DNA from: Pseudomonas reinekei
Lineage (GTDB): Bacteria > Pseudomonadota > Gammaproteobacteria > Pseudomonadales > Pseudomonadaceae
DNA: 64,000 nt
Direction of reading: 5' to 3'
Assembly (NCBI RefSeq): GCF_001945365.1
Contig: NZ_MSTQ01000004.1
Location: 415,354-479,353, forward strand
A model generated the notes under the pieces. That model worked only from the letters and a program-made list of their open reading frames with translations. It had not been told where the DNA came from and did not search any database. Made by a program: the position numbers and the translations under genes. Below are positions 37,464 to 45,953 of the stretch, piece by piece. The first letter of the stretch is position 1; the number at the start of each line of letters is the position of its first letter.

Positions 37464-38087
37464 TCATTTGAGCGGCGAGAAGCTAGCTGGCAAAAACAAG
37501 GTCGATTTCATCAACTGGAGTTGCGGCCCGGCGTTTTCTGGAGGCCATACACCATCGGCTACAGTTCTCGACCTGACATCCAGACGCTGCTCCAGTGTTT
37601 GATAAGGCCAAATGTGCAAGTACCGAGGGGCAGATCCACTGGTGGCGTACAGGGCAGCATAAACCTGGGAGTATTGATCGGTTGTGCGAGGCGCTACTGC
37701 CTTTTGCCAACCCTTGAGTGTCGGCGCTAAGCCAGTGCCCACCAAACTGTATTCACGGAATTCGTAGAGTGGGCCGTGAGTACCAGGCTCTAAAGGCTTC
37801 AAAAATGGGAAGATAGTGTAATCGTTGAACTCCCAATTCAAGAGGACATCAGAAACATCCAAACCGTTTGAATCGAGCAGCAGCCGTTCCCGTTCACTTT
37901 GACGGGTATCCAGAGAGTCAAAACCACGCAAAATAGCGATCTGGTTTTGCGGGCCCAATTCTGATGTCCAGCAACCAAGTAAATGCGTGCCAGTCACACT
38001 CTCCTTCAAAGCGACTTCCAACCTGGCCAATGCAGAAAACACTGTGCGCGCTTTAACCGTCAACATCAATACTTCGAAATACTTCAT
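37464..38087 (-). CDS. NIPSNAP-family protein
   Basis: A 207-residue protein with two tandem ferredoxin-like NIPSNAP modules: the first contains GCWTSELGPQNQIAILRGFD, the second GPLYEFREYSLVGTGLAPTL and PRYLHIWPYQTLEQR. Proteins of this kind recur in aromatic and auxin catabolic clusters but have no settled biochemical function. ATG 38087 has GAGG 5 nt upstream, directly after the T-tract of a terminator that follows the transporter gene. It may bind a reactive pathway intermediate; this is a guess. Confidence 0.8.
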   Translation of the reverse strand: MKYFEVLMLTVKARTVFSALARLEVALKESVTGTHLLGCWTSELGPQNQIAILRGFDSLDTRQSERERLLLDSNGLDVSDVLLNWEFNDYTIFPFLKPLEPGTHGPLYEFREYSLVGTGLAPTLKGWQKAVAPRTTDQYSQVYAALYATSGSAPRYLHIWPYQTLEQRLDVRSRTVADGVWPPENAGPQLQLMKSTLFLPASFSPLK

Positions 38088-38092
38088 TTTGA

Positions 38093-38124
38093 CCTCAAAA
38101 AAAAGCCCGGCGAGCACTCCGGGC
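38093..38124 (-). terminator. Rho-independent terminator placed directly before the NIPSNAP gene
   Basis: Read on the - strand, a 6-bp GC stem (gcccgg/ccgggc, 38105-38124) is followed by eight T. The T-tract runs straight into the Shine-Dalgarno of the next gene, so partial read-through would set the level of NIPSNAP and aldehyde dehydrogenase relative to the transporter. Confidence 0.75.
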
Positions 38125-38137
38125 AAACGGGTTAATC

Positions 38138-39463
38138 TTAAACCTCTTTGATTCCGGCAGTATCAAGACTGCTATCTACTTCGACCCTCTTGCCCTGCGG
38201 CTTGATCGTATAAAGCGCAAATAACGTCAGCACCCCAAACACAATTAACATTACGGAAACGGGCCACGAGGATTTTTGACTGGCGAATAGAGCCATTGCA
38301 ATTAAAGGGGCGAAGCCCCCTGCAAATATAGAGGCTATTTCATGGCCCATTGCAAGTCCGGTATACCGAACTTCCGTCGGAAACAACTCACCCATCAAAG
38401 CAGGCTGGGTACCGATCATTGCACCGTGACTAATCGGCAGGCCAAGGAAAAGCGCCAGGTAGATCAAGTGTGTCTGATGAGTATCGATCAGCCAAAAGAA
38501 TGGGAATGCCAACACGGTCAAACTAACAGCACCGAAGGCATAAACTGCTCTTCGACCAACAATGTCCGACAGCCATCCCCAGAAGAGAATACTGAAGGCT
38601 TCGAAAACCATTGCCAGCATGATTCCAGCAAGTACCAATTGCGTGGAAAGACCTGTAAATTTTGCATAGGCAATAGTGAACGACAGGAATATGTAGACTC
38701 CACCATTCTCAGCCAGCCGTAACCCCATTGCTTGCAGAACAGCCTTCGGATGCTCCCTCAAAACCTGAAGAGCTGGCAGATGCTTGGATTCCGCTTTGGC
38801 TTTCACATCACGTACAAAGCTTTCACTTTCGGGGAGCGAGCGCCGGATGTAGTAACCAACGCCGACGATAACCACGCTGGCCAAGAACGGAATCCTCCAC
38901 CCCCAACTCATGAAGTCTTCCGTAGAAAGCATTTGTACAAGATAGAATGCTGCTGAAGAGAGCAGAAATCCTCCCGTTACACCCAACTGGCTCCAGGAAG
39001 AATAAAATCCAATTCGATCAGGCGGGGCGTTTTCGCTCAACATGAGTACCCCGCCACCCCACTCTCCACCCGAGGCGATCCCCTGAATGACTCGCAGAAT
39101 GACCAAACACGCCGGAGCCAGGTAGCCCGCCTGCTCAAACGTTGGCAGCAGGCCCATTAGAAATGTAGCTATGCCCATCATGGTGAGGGTTATCACCAAT
39201 GCCTGTTTGCGCCCCCGCCTGTCACCAATATGACCAAATATTATGCCGCCAACAGGACGGGCTACGAAACCCACAGCAAACCCCGCAAACGAAGCGAGCG
39301 TGCCTAGAACAGGATCGGTTCCGGCGGGAAAGAAGAGCGGCCCAAACACCAACGCTGCAGCAGTGCCATAGAGAAAAAAGTCGTACCATTCCAGAGCATT
39401 GCCGATCACCGAAGCAGCCACGATACGGCGTAGTTTTTTATTTTTTTGCGGTAAGTAAGTCAT
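38138..39463 (-). CDS. MHS-family (metabolite:H+ symporter) MFS transporter
   Basis: A 441-residue carrier with twelve hydrophobic segments. ASVIGNALEWYDFFLYGTAA at the N-terminus, GHIGDRRGRKQALVITLTMM after TM2-3 and the RVIQGIASGGEWGGG motif define the MHS/ShiA-ProP group that imports organic acids. GGAG lies 5 nt before ATG 39463. It lies between the OprD porin gene and the NIPSNAP gene, downstream of the iac operon on the same strand. Uptake of indole-3-acetate or a related aromatic acid is the likely role. Confidence 0.88.
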   Translation of the reverse strand: MTYLPQKNKKLRRIVAASVIGNALEWYDFFLYGTAAALVFGPLFFPAGTDPVLGTLASFAGFAVGFVARPVGGIIFGHIGDRRGRKQALVITLTMMGIATFLMGLLPTFEQAGYLAPACLVILRVIQGIASGGEWGGGVLMLSENAPPDRIGFYSSWSQLGVTGGFLLSSAAFYLVQMLSTEDFMSWGWRIPFLASVVIVGVGYYIRRSLPESESFVRDVKAKAESKHLPALQVLREHPKAVLQAMGLRLAENGGVYIFLSFTIAYAKFTGLSTQLVLAGIMLAMVFEAFSILFWGWLSDIVGRRAVYAFGAVSLTVLAFPFFWLIDTHQTHLIYLALFLGLPISHGAMIGTQPALMGELFPTEVRYTGLAMGHEIASIFAGGFAPLIAMALFASQKSSWPVSVMLIVFGVLTLFALYTIKPQGKRVEVDSSLDTAGIKEV

Positions 39464-39522
39464 CTCGACTCCAGATCCATTGCTCGATACATCTTCAGAA
39501 GTAGGGAAGAGGGATCGACGCT

Positions 39523-40770
39523 TTACCAAATGTTCCAGGTATAAGAGGTGATAAGCCTGTTCTCATCGAAGTCGCTACCATAGCGCTGCTTAACCAGGTA
39601 ATTTCGCCACATGAACCCGAGCCCTTTAAGCGGCCCGCTCTGGATTGCGTAGCCGATGGCAATGTCCCTCTCATTTTCTGTCTCGTCCGAAAGACCATCA
39701 CCTCTGGCGATTTGCGTACCTTTGATGTACCGGGTACTGAAGTTCAGCCCAGGAACGCCCATTGCAGCGAAATCGTATGCGTAACCAACCGACCAAGATC
39801 TTTCTTGAGGCCTAATGAATGGCTGGTTAGCCCAGTTCAAAAGATAAAATTGAGGAATGTAGCCATTTGGCGTGGGGAAGATAGTGTCTCCATACATGCG
39901 CTGGTATACAGCATTCACCCGATGGCCGCCCTTCGAAAGGGTTACCCCAGTCGACAATGCTCGGTTATCCACCTTTCCAGCGACTGCGTCACCATCGTCT
40001 CGGTTATCAAAACCACGCAGATCAAAACGCATACCGTAGCCATTGCCCAGATCCATCTGGTGCTTAAATCCCAAGTAATCTTGCTTATAAATATCATGCA
40101 TCACAGCATGAAAATAACTGACTTGAAACGCCGAGCTCAAATCGTAGGTAGCTCCAGCAAAATCAAGCGCATCACTGTTCAAATTACGATTCGTGCCAAA
40201 CTTATAAAACTTTTCGTGATTAGAGGATTCCCGAGTTACAGCAGACCAAAATCGCCCACCAGTAAGCACCAGGTTGTTTAACTCCTTCGACTCGACTACT
40301 GCACCCTGAAAAATAGTATCCAGCTGGCGACTAGGATCATGCCAGGCGACTGGAAGCTCAGGTCGCATGTCCCCCACCTTGAGTTCGGTTTTGGATACCT
40401 TGGCCTTGAAAGTCGCACCCGCCCGACTGTAGTCATGAGCGGTTTGATTATCTCGCACGCTATAAGGAAGCGATCCGTCATTGCCCTTCGAGTCAAGCCT
40501 GACTGCATACTGGGCATCTACATCCAGGCCGAAAGCAATTGGCGTATTTGTATACCCTGAGGTAAATTGCAAGTCCATGCCTTGAGACCAATTACCCACA
40601 TCAGAAACGGGCGCACCGCTTTTTGTAAAATTCCTTTTCAGGTAAAAGTTTTTGAAATCGATCTTGAGGTGGCTATCGTCAATAACATCTGCCCGTGCTA
40701 AAAGCGGCATAAACAGAGATCCGAAGATAGTCAAGCACGCAAAGCGACCAACTTTGAACGGGTTTAACAT
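39523..40770 (-). CDS. OprD-family outer-membrane porin
   Basis: A 415-residue OprD-type porin with signal peptide (FACLTIFGSLFMPLLARA) and the typical start of the mature chain (HLKIDFKNFYLKRNF), DYSRAGATFKAKVSKTELKV and LDTIFQGAVVESKEL segments. OprD porins pass small carboxylates and aromatic acids. It forms a set with the MHS carrier downstream (60 bp) and follows the iac operon after 181 bp. It probably brings the iac substrate across the outer membrane. Confidence 0.9.
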   Translation of the reverse strand: MLNPFKVGRFACLTIFGSLFMPLLARADVIDDSHLKIDFKNFYLKRNFTKSGAPVSDVGNWSQGMDLQFTSGYTNTPIAFGLDVDAQYAVRLDSKGNDGSLPYSVRDNQTAHDYSRAGATFKAKVSKTELKVGDMRPELPVAWHDPSRQLDTIFQGAVVESKELNNLVLTGGRFWSAVTRESSNHEKFYKFGTNRNLNSDALDFAGATYDLSSAFQVSYFHAVMHDIYKQDYLGFKHQMDLGNGYGMRFDLRGFDNRDDGDAVAGKVDNRALSTGVTLSKGGHRVNAVYQRMYGDTIFPTPNGYIPQFYLLNWANQPFIRPQERSWSVGYAYDFAAMGVPGLNFSTRYIKGTQIARGDGLSDETENERDIAIGYAIQSGPLKGLGFMWRNYLVKQRYGSDFDENRLITSYTWNIW

Positions 40771-40951
40771 CGTGACGCTCCATTGGTGACGCCCACGAAT
40801 GTGGGCTTATTATTTTGAGCAGCTCAACCAATTTAATACTCGAAAGAGGAAGCATAAAATCCTCTTATTCTTCTCAGTGCATAAAGCGCGTCTTGCCTAA
40901 ACTTCGTCAGGCTTGATATTTACATCTCTAGAATCAGTGAGTCGTTTTAGA

Positions 40952-41434
40952 CTAAGCACCCAAGCAATGGTATGCACGATTGAAATAGACCAAGCCTTCT
41001 GCCGCCTCACCCTGCCTGATCTGAACAATTTCGCAATAGAAAATACTGTGAGTACCTACGTCATGAATCTCAGCAATACGACAGTCAAAGTTGACCAGCG
41101 CGTCCAACATCACCGGAGCACCACTTGCAAGTGTTGTCCACCCCGTGCTGGAAAAGCGCTCATCCATTGTCAAGTTCTTGTTTGCAAACGTTCCGGACAA
41201 TTCTTGATGAGTTCCTGCCAAGACGTTCACGCAAATCGCTTTGTTATCGACGAAGTGTTTGTTAGAAGGTGAGCCGCGATTCATGCAAACCAGCAACGTG
41301 GGAGGCGAGTCGGTAACACTGCACACCGCAGACGCTGTGAATCCAAAGCGACCGCTGGCTCCGTCAGTGGTAATTACGGAAACTGCGCCACTCAACATGG
41401 CCATGGCATTACGGAAAATTGTTACATCAACCAT
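40952..41434 (-). CDS. iacG: Flavin reductase, IacG
   Basis: A 160-residue flavin:NAD(P)H reductase of the HpaC/RutF family: FRNAMAMLSGAVSVITTDGA at the N-terminus, GFTASAVCSVTDSPPTLLVC and the closing VYFNRAYHCLG are typical. It supplies reduced flavin to the IacA monooxygenase. ATG 41434 has GGAG 8 nt upstream. It is last in the iacHABICDEFG order and starts 11 bp after iacF ends. Confidence 0.88.
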   Translation of the reverse strand: MVDVTIFRNAMAMLSGAVSVITTDGASGRFGFTASAVCSVTDSPPTLLVCMNRGSPSNKHFVDNKAICVNVLAGTHQELSGTFANKNLTMDERFSSTGWTTLASGAPVMLDALVNFDCRIAEIHDVGTHSIFYCEIVQIRQGEAAEGLVYFNRAYHCLGA

Positions 41435-41445
41435 TTCCGATCTCC

Positions 41446-42405
41446 TCAAATATCAAGAACGAGTTTTTTAGATTTAGAGCGAGAGCAGCAGACAAGAATT
41501 TGATCATTCGCTGCTTTCTCATCGTCCGTCAGATATACGTCTCTATGGTCGGGCTCACCCTCAAGAACATCACACAAGCAGGTGCCACAGACGCCCTGCT
41601 CGCAGGAGATCTCCACTTTGATACCGATCTCAGCCAACGCTTCCAGGATGGTTTGGCCTTCAGCCACCTGAACGGATTTACCACTTTTAGCCGCCACGAC
41701 CTCAAAGGCTTCGCCACTACTGTCGACTTCGACCTGAAAATATTCCCGGTGAATCTGACTGTCTGGGTAACCTGCTTTGAGCGCACTGGAAATCACCCAG
41801 TCCATGAAGCCCGACGGCCCGCACGTGTAGATGTGTACACCCTCTTCCGGGTTGCCCAGCACTGCTGCGATGTCGAGATGCTGGCTGGCATCTTCGTCAT
41901 CAAAGTGGGTGTGAACATTGCTGGAGAATCCCGAGGTCGCCAGCTCATCCAGAAACGCGCTGCTTTTACGCGAACGGGCGCTGTAATGAAGCTCGAACTC
42001 GGCACCCGCTGCTGCCAGCTCGTAAGCCATCGCAATCATGGGTGTGATTCCGATGCCACCGCCCAGAAGAATCGAGCGGCGCGCATTTTCAGCCAGTGGG
42101 AACAGATTTCGAGGAGCGCTGATCTGTACCTCGTTACCTTCATGCAAGATATCGTGCACACCGACCGACCCGCCCCGGGAGGACGGATCCTTCAAAACAC
42201 CTAGTCGATAGCTAGATGGATCAGCAGGGTCACTGCAGAGGGAGTACTGGCGAACCAACCCCGGTGCGATATGGATATCCACATGCGCACCGGCAGTGAA
42301 CACCGGCAATAACACACCGTCCTGGCGCACCAATTCGAGCACTGCAACATCTGCCCCTTGGATCTCACGCTTCCGCACGACGACATTTAGAGATTCTTCT
42401 TTCAT
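41446..42405 (-). CDS. iacF: Rieske dioxygenase reductase (FMN/[2Fe-2S]), IacF
   Basis: A 319-residue phthalate-dioxygenase-reductase/VanB-type protein: flavin-binding RQYSLCSDPADPSSYRLGVL, NAD-binding ILLGGGIGITPMIAMAYELA, and a C-terminal plant-type ferredoxin with cysteines in CEQGVCGTCLCDV plus a later CC pair. It passes electrons from NADH to the IacCD oxygenase. ATG 42405 is supported by AGGA 10 nt upstream; the frame extends to 42453 without a ribosome binding site. A 90-bp gap separates it from iacE, the largest gap inside the operon. Confidence 0.9.
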   Translation of the reverse strand: MKEESLNVVVRKREIQGADVAVLELVRQDGVLLPVFTAGAHVDIHIAPGLVRQYSLCSDPADPSSYRLGVLKDPSSRGGSVGVHDILHEGNEVQISAPRNLFPLAENARRSILLGGGIGITPMIAMAYELAAAGAEFELHYSARSRKSSAFLDELATSGFSSNVHTHFDDEDASQHLDIAAVLGNPEEGVHIYTCGPSGFMDWVISSALKAGYPDSQIHREYFQVEVDSSGEAFEVVAAKSGKSVQVAEGQTILEALAEIGIKVEISCEQGVCGTCLCDVLEGEPDHRDVYLTDDEKAANDQILVCCSRSKSKKLVLDI

Positions 42406-42495
42406 GACCGGTGTTCCTGTTGTTCTTTGAGGCCGGGTTACGGGCCAACTCATCAGACATTGCTACAACGGCCAGCGCGTTCGCTGGCCATTGTC

Positions 42496-43236
42496 TTAAC
42501 GCATGAAAAGCCCGCCATTGATATCCAGCGTGGAGCCAGTGGCAAAATAGGCATCCTCGCCAGAGAACTGCACAATCAAATCTCCCAGGAACGCTGCGTC
42601 TCCCAACCGTCCCACGGGGATGTTGCTGCAAAGAGCGCCCATCCGATCCGCTGGCACTGCTGCACGCACCATGGGCGAATCAATCGGGCCAGGGGCGATC
42701 GCATTGACGGTTACACCCCTGGAAGCGAATTCCTTGGCGAAGATTTTGGTCAGGGTGACGATTGCGCCTTTGGACGCTGCATAGTGAGCGCCGGTAGCGG
42801 TACCGCCGTTCTGACCGGCCAGGGATGCCATGTTGAAGATGCGCCCGAAACCCGTCTCCGCCATGTAGGCACCCACGACTTGACATCCAAGAAAGATGCT
42901 CCGCAGATTCAGTCCCACGACCGAATCAAACTCTTCGGGAGAAATTTGCATGAGAGGCGTCGTCTTGGTCACAGCCGCGTTATTGACTAGGACGTGTACT
43001 GCGCCCCACTTGCCCAAGACGGCACCAAGGCCTTTCTCAAAAGCAGGCTTGCTCGAAACGTCCAGTTCGATCGCGAGCGTGCACTCACCAGAGGCATCCA
43101 GTTTGATCGCTGCCAACTTGGCGCCCTCGTAATCGCGATCGCTGATGGCGACGCAATAGCCAGCCTTGAGGAGCCTTTCTGCGATGACGAAGCCTAGCCC
43201 CTGGGCGGCGCCGGTGACCAAAGCAACCTTTTTCAT
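42496..43236 (-). CDS. iacE: Short-chain dehydrogenase, IacE
   Basis: A 246-residue SDR enzyme: TGAAQGLGFVIAERL nucleotide site, NNAAVTKTTPL, the catalytic Tyr-Lys in AHYAASKGAIVTLTK, and the C-terminal FATGSTLDINGGL typical of the fold. In the characterised iac pathway IacE takes part in making dioxindole-3-acetate from 2-oxindole-3-acetate. AGGAG precedes ATG 43236, and the gene lies 9 bp after iacD. Confidence 0.9.
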   Translation of the reverse strand: MKKVALVTGAAQGLGFVIAERLLKAGYCVAISDRDYEGAKLAAIKLDASGECTLAIELDVSSKPAFEKGLGAVLGKWGAVHVLVNNAAVTKTTPLMQISPEEFDSVVGLNLRSIFLGCQVVGAYMAETGFGRIFNMASLAGQNGGTATGAHYAASKGAIVTLTKIFAKEFASRGVTVNAIAPGPIDSPMVRAAVPADRMGALCSNIPVGRLGDAAFLGDLIVQFSGEDAYFATGSTLDINGGLFMR

Positions 43237-43245
43237 TTCATGCTC

Positions 43246-43722
43246 CTAGATGATGTATCCGACACTGGTGAGGGTGTCGTCGCTGTTAATCATGCGGATC
43301 AACTTGCGATCGATCTTGAAGCTGTCTCCGCTGCGCTTGAGTTCGAACACCACATCGGCGGTTAAGTGTTTGAGGACGTCCTTACGGGACTCACGCAGGT
43401 TCTGAGCGCAGCGCACAGTCACGTGGGTTTCGTTTTCGAACAGCACCCGGAAACGAGAGAGGCTGCGGACAGTACGGGCAAGCGGACTGGTCGAGATCGA
43501 CTCGCCACCGCGCAGTCGCTTAACACGCAACTCACGCATGTGATGATTGTCGTAGGCGTAGTTGAGGGTGTTCTCGAAATCCTCAGCCGCCGGGTCAATC
43601 GGGATGATGTACTTACCCTGCTCAGTCCAAAGATCTAACCAGGCCTCATACTCACCATGATCGAGCATGTCGCCTTCTTGCCAGATGAACGCGGTTACTT
43701 CCTGAAGCAATTGCAGATTCAT
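43246..43722 (-). CDS. iacD: Rieske oxygenase small (beta) subunit, IacD
   Basis: A 158-residue beta subunit of the aromatic-ring dioxygenase type: FIWQEGDMLDHGEYEAWLDL at the N-terminus and the RVKRLRGGESISTSPLARTV core are characteristic of the BenB/AntB group. It packs against IacC and has no redox centre. ATG 43722 has GGGGAG upstream, which I prefer over the longer frame from 43761 overlapping iacC. It lies 14 bp downstream of iacC. Confidence 0.9.
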   Translation of the reverse strand: MNLQLLQEVTAFIWQEGDMLDHGEYEAWLDLWTEQGKYIIPIDPAAEDFENTLNYAYDNHHMRELRVKRLRGGESISTSPLARTVRSLSRFRVLFENETHVTVRCAQNLRESRKDVLKHLTADVVFELKRSGDSFKIDRKLIRMINSDDTLTSVGYII

Positions 43723-43736
43723 GTTCTTCTCCCCGC

Positions 43737-45011
43737 TCACACTGACATCAACTTTTTCCACTGCGAGTACGCAGCGCGCATACCAGTCTCGGCACTCACA
43801 TCGCCAATCAGGCCATCTTCGCTAGGCTTCTCGCCAGGCAGCCCGCGGTTCAGCAGAATCCAGAGATCCTCACCCGCGCTAGCACCCTTCTGGACACGTT
43901 CCCAAGCTTCAGAGTCATCAGGCGTGCCGAAGCCCAGAGGCCCTTGGAAGTGTTCGTGAATACGCAGACGTGCACGGTTGGCTGCGGCTGGCCCGCCGTC
44001 CATGGTGATGACTGCATGGTGAATCTCTGTCTCTTTCACCGAAATCGGCTGAAGGACGCGGAAGAACGCCATTGAGCAGGCGACGTTGGGGAAGATGTTC
44101 AGGTTGAAACCAGTACCGCCAACGGCGCGTACGATCCGACGAACCTGCTCCTCTTCCATACCGTCCGAACGAAGCTCCGCAGCCAGCTCTTCGAAACGGG
44201 CAGGAATTGGGCGATCCAGCTCTTCTTCGAGGTCGATCAGGTTGGGAATCATGACGATGACACTGTGACCGTTGCCCAGGTCTTCGACATAGCCAGGGCC
44301 ATTGACGAAGTCGAGCATCTCCTCGGTTTCCTTGTCGACGGAACTCAAGAAGGATTTGTGCACCAGGGGGAAGTGGTAGGCATCGGTGGTGTTTTCCAGC
44401 TGGATTTTCCAGTTGCCAGGGAAACGGAAGCGGTGCTCGCCCGACACCTTGATGCCATAGCCGGCCCCCTGCTTCATGAACAGATCCATCCACTTCTTGG
44501 CTGGGCCAAGGAAATCCACCAACGGTTCGATGTCGTCCTTGAAGGTGGCGAAAATCATGCCGGCGTATTCTTCGACGCGCAGGCTGACCAATGGGTACTC
44601 GCCCTTGTCGAGGCAGTCGCCATAGCTTTCTGGGTGTGGAACGCCACGCAACGAACCGTCCAGGGCATAGCTCCAACCGTGGTAAGGGCAAACGAAGCTG
44701 TTCGTTTTGCCTTTTTTGTGCTCGCACACAGTCGCGCCACGGTGACGGCACCGGTTCAGCAGAACATGAACTTGCTTCTTACGATCACGGACGACGATGA
44801 CCGGTTGGCGACCTACGAAATGGCTCTTGTAGCTACCAGCCTCTGGCACCTCACTCGCGTGCGCGACCCAGACCCAGGTATTGTTGAAGACTTTATCCAT
44901 CTCCAACTCAAAAAGCGCCGGATCGGTATACATCGACGTATGAATGCGATCGGGTTGTACCAAGTCCGCTGGATTATTATCCAGATTGGTTGCTTGAATT
45001 AAATTATTCAC
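43737..45011 (-). CDS. iacC: Rieske oxygenase large (alpha) subunit, IacC
   Basis: A 424-residue ring-hydroxylating dioxygenase subunit. The Rieske centre is Cys88/His90 (NRCRHRGA) and Cys108/His111 (VCPYHGWSY). The mononuclear iron site lies in NTTDAYHFPLVHKS with Asp210, His213 and His218. Overall it resembles the benzoate/anthranilate dioxygenase branch. With IacD and IacF it converts the dioxindole-type intermediate towards catechol. Translation probably begins at a GTG (45011) with GGAG 9 nt upstream. Confidence 0.92.
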   Translation of the reverse strand: MNNLIQATNLDNNPADLVQPDRIHTSMYTDPALFELEMDKVFNNTWVWVAHASEVPEAGSYKSHFVGRQPVIVVRDRKKQVHVLLNRCRHRGATVCEHKKGKTNSFVCPYHGWSYALDGSLRGVPHPESYGDCLDKGEYPLVSLRVEEYAGMIFATFKDDIEPLVDFLGPAKKWMDLFMKQGAGYGIKVSGEHRFRFPGNWKIQLENTTDAYHFPLVHKSFLSSVDKETEEMLDFVNGPGYVEDLGNGHSVIVMIPNLIDLEEELDRPIPARFEELAAELRSDGMEEEQVRRIVRAVGGTGFNLNIFPNVACSMAFFRVLQPISVKETEIHHAVITMDGGPAAANRARLRIHEHFQGPLGFGTPDDSEAWERVQKGASAGEDLWILLNRGLPGEKPSEDGLIGDVSAETGMRAAYSQWKKLMSV

Positions 45012-45051
45012 GGCTTTCTCTCCGAAGCAATGGAGTTAAAATTGTTTTATG

Positions 45052-45573
45052 TTACTCAGCCGGCACTGGCAGGGGCGCCTGGTCATTCCATGTAGTTACG
45101 GGACGACTAAAAAGATTCTCCGTTTGGAAGTGAGCAATTCGCCACTTTCCATCTTGCTCTTCAAACCTCACCGTTAGCCTTGCCGCATTGAGGTGCGAAT
45201 CTCCGCTAGCGAAAGTAGACGTTTGGAGCATGACCCAACCGCCGCTTACACCAGCCTCATCTACACTGATCAGCTCACTGGTAAGGAAGTGAACATTCAA
45301 CGCAAAGTGAGACGGCTCGACTGCATATTTCGAAAACATCTCGCGGATAACGGGGCGGCTCTGTTTACGACCGAAGCTGTGCGCGTAACGCTCACCCACA
45401 CCCTCCCAAATCGCATCCTCAGTGAAAAGCGCTGCGAGTTCATCAATCGGCGATTTCACATTCAAATCGTCGCAAAGCACCATGTATCGATTCATGCAGG
45501 CGCGCACGGCATGCTCAATTTCAAATCGATGCAGACGAGTTTCGACGTCGTCGGTGAGGGTCGGGTAAGCCAT
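45052..45573 (-). CDS. iacI: NTF2/SnoaL-like protein, IacI
   Basis: A 173-residue protein of the NTF2-like fold related to oxygenase beta subunits: AVRACMNRYMVLCDDLNV, DELAALFTEDAIWEGVGERY and KWRIAHFQTENLF. Its place between iacB and iacC matches the iac order of Pseudomonas putida 1290. Its exact reaction in auxin breakdown is unsettled. ATG 45573 has GGAG 6 nt upstream, and the gene starts 2 bp after iacB ends. Confidence 0.88.
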   Translation of the reverse strand: MAYPTLTDDVETRLHRFEIEHAVRACMNRYMVLCDDLNVKSPIDELAALFTEDAIWEGVGERYAHSFGRKQSRPVIREMFSKYAVEPSHFALNVHFLTSELISVDEAGVSGGWVMLQTSTFASGDSHLNAARLTVRFEEQDGKWRIAHFQTENLFSRPVTTWNDQAPLPVPAE

Positions 45574-45575
45574 GA

Positions 45576-45938
45576 TCAACTCCGCTGAATAATCAGCTCG
45601 CGCCCGATGCGAGATTCAATCTTGATATAACGCCACAGCTTGAATGGGCCTTCACCTACACCAGTAGTGCGAAGAAGATTGCAAGCAGCGTGTACAGTTT
45701 CAATGTCTTTTACGTCAGCGAGCAGGTAAGTAGTCCAAGGATATCCAGCGGACGGGCCCACCATGCTTTGGTCATCGTCCATGTTACCCAGGACATTGAC
45801 TCCTTCCATATCGTGGATGTCATTCCACATGGAGCTGAACGCGGTCCAAACTTGAAGTTGCTCTTCGCGCGGAGCATCGAAAAAGTTCTGATTGATGCCC
45901 ATGCAAAACAGCACGCGAAGAGGTTTTTTATCGTTCAT
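45576..45938 (-). CDS. iacB: IacB, small conserved auxin-catabolism protein
   Basis: A 120-residue soluble protein with a ferredoxin-like alpha/beta pattern (RVLFCMGINQNFF, SAGYPWTTYLLADV, GEGPFKLWRYIKIESR). I identify it as IacB by size and by its position directly after iacA and before iacI. Function is not firmly established; it has been thought to assist the early oxidation steps. It starts 15 bp after iacA ends. Confidence 0.82.
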   Translation of the reverse strand: MNDKKPLRVLFCMGINQNFFDAPREEQLQVWTAFSSMWNDIHDMEGVNVLGNMDDDQSMVGPSAGYPWTTYLLADVKDIETVHAACNLLRTTGVGEGPFKLWRYIKIESRIGRELIIQRS

Positions 45939-45953
45939 AACAGCCCCTTAGAT

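Noticed and set aside
41419..42204. 261-codon open frame on the + strand opposite iacF
   Set aside because: It is a shadow of IacF, which carries flavin, NAD and [2Fe-2S] motifs on the - strand.
44265..45002. 245-codon open frame on the + strand opposite iacC
   Set aside because: The - strand frame has the full Rieske and iron-binding motifs; the + frame is a mirror of that codon structure in a GC-rich gene.
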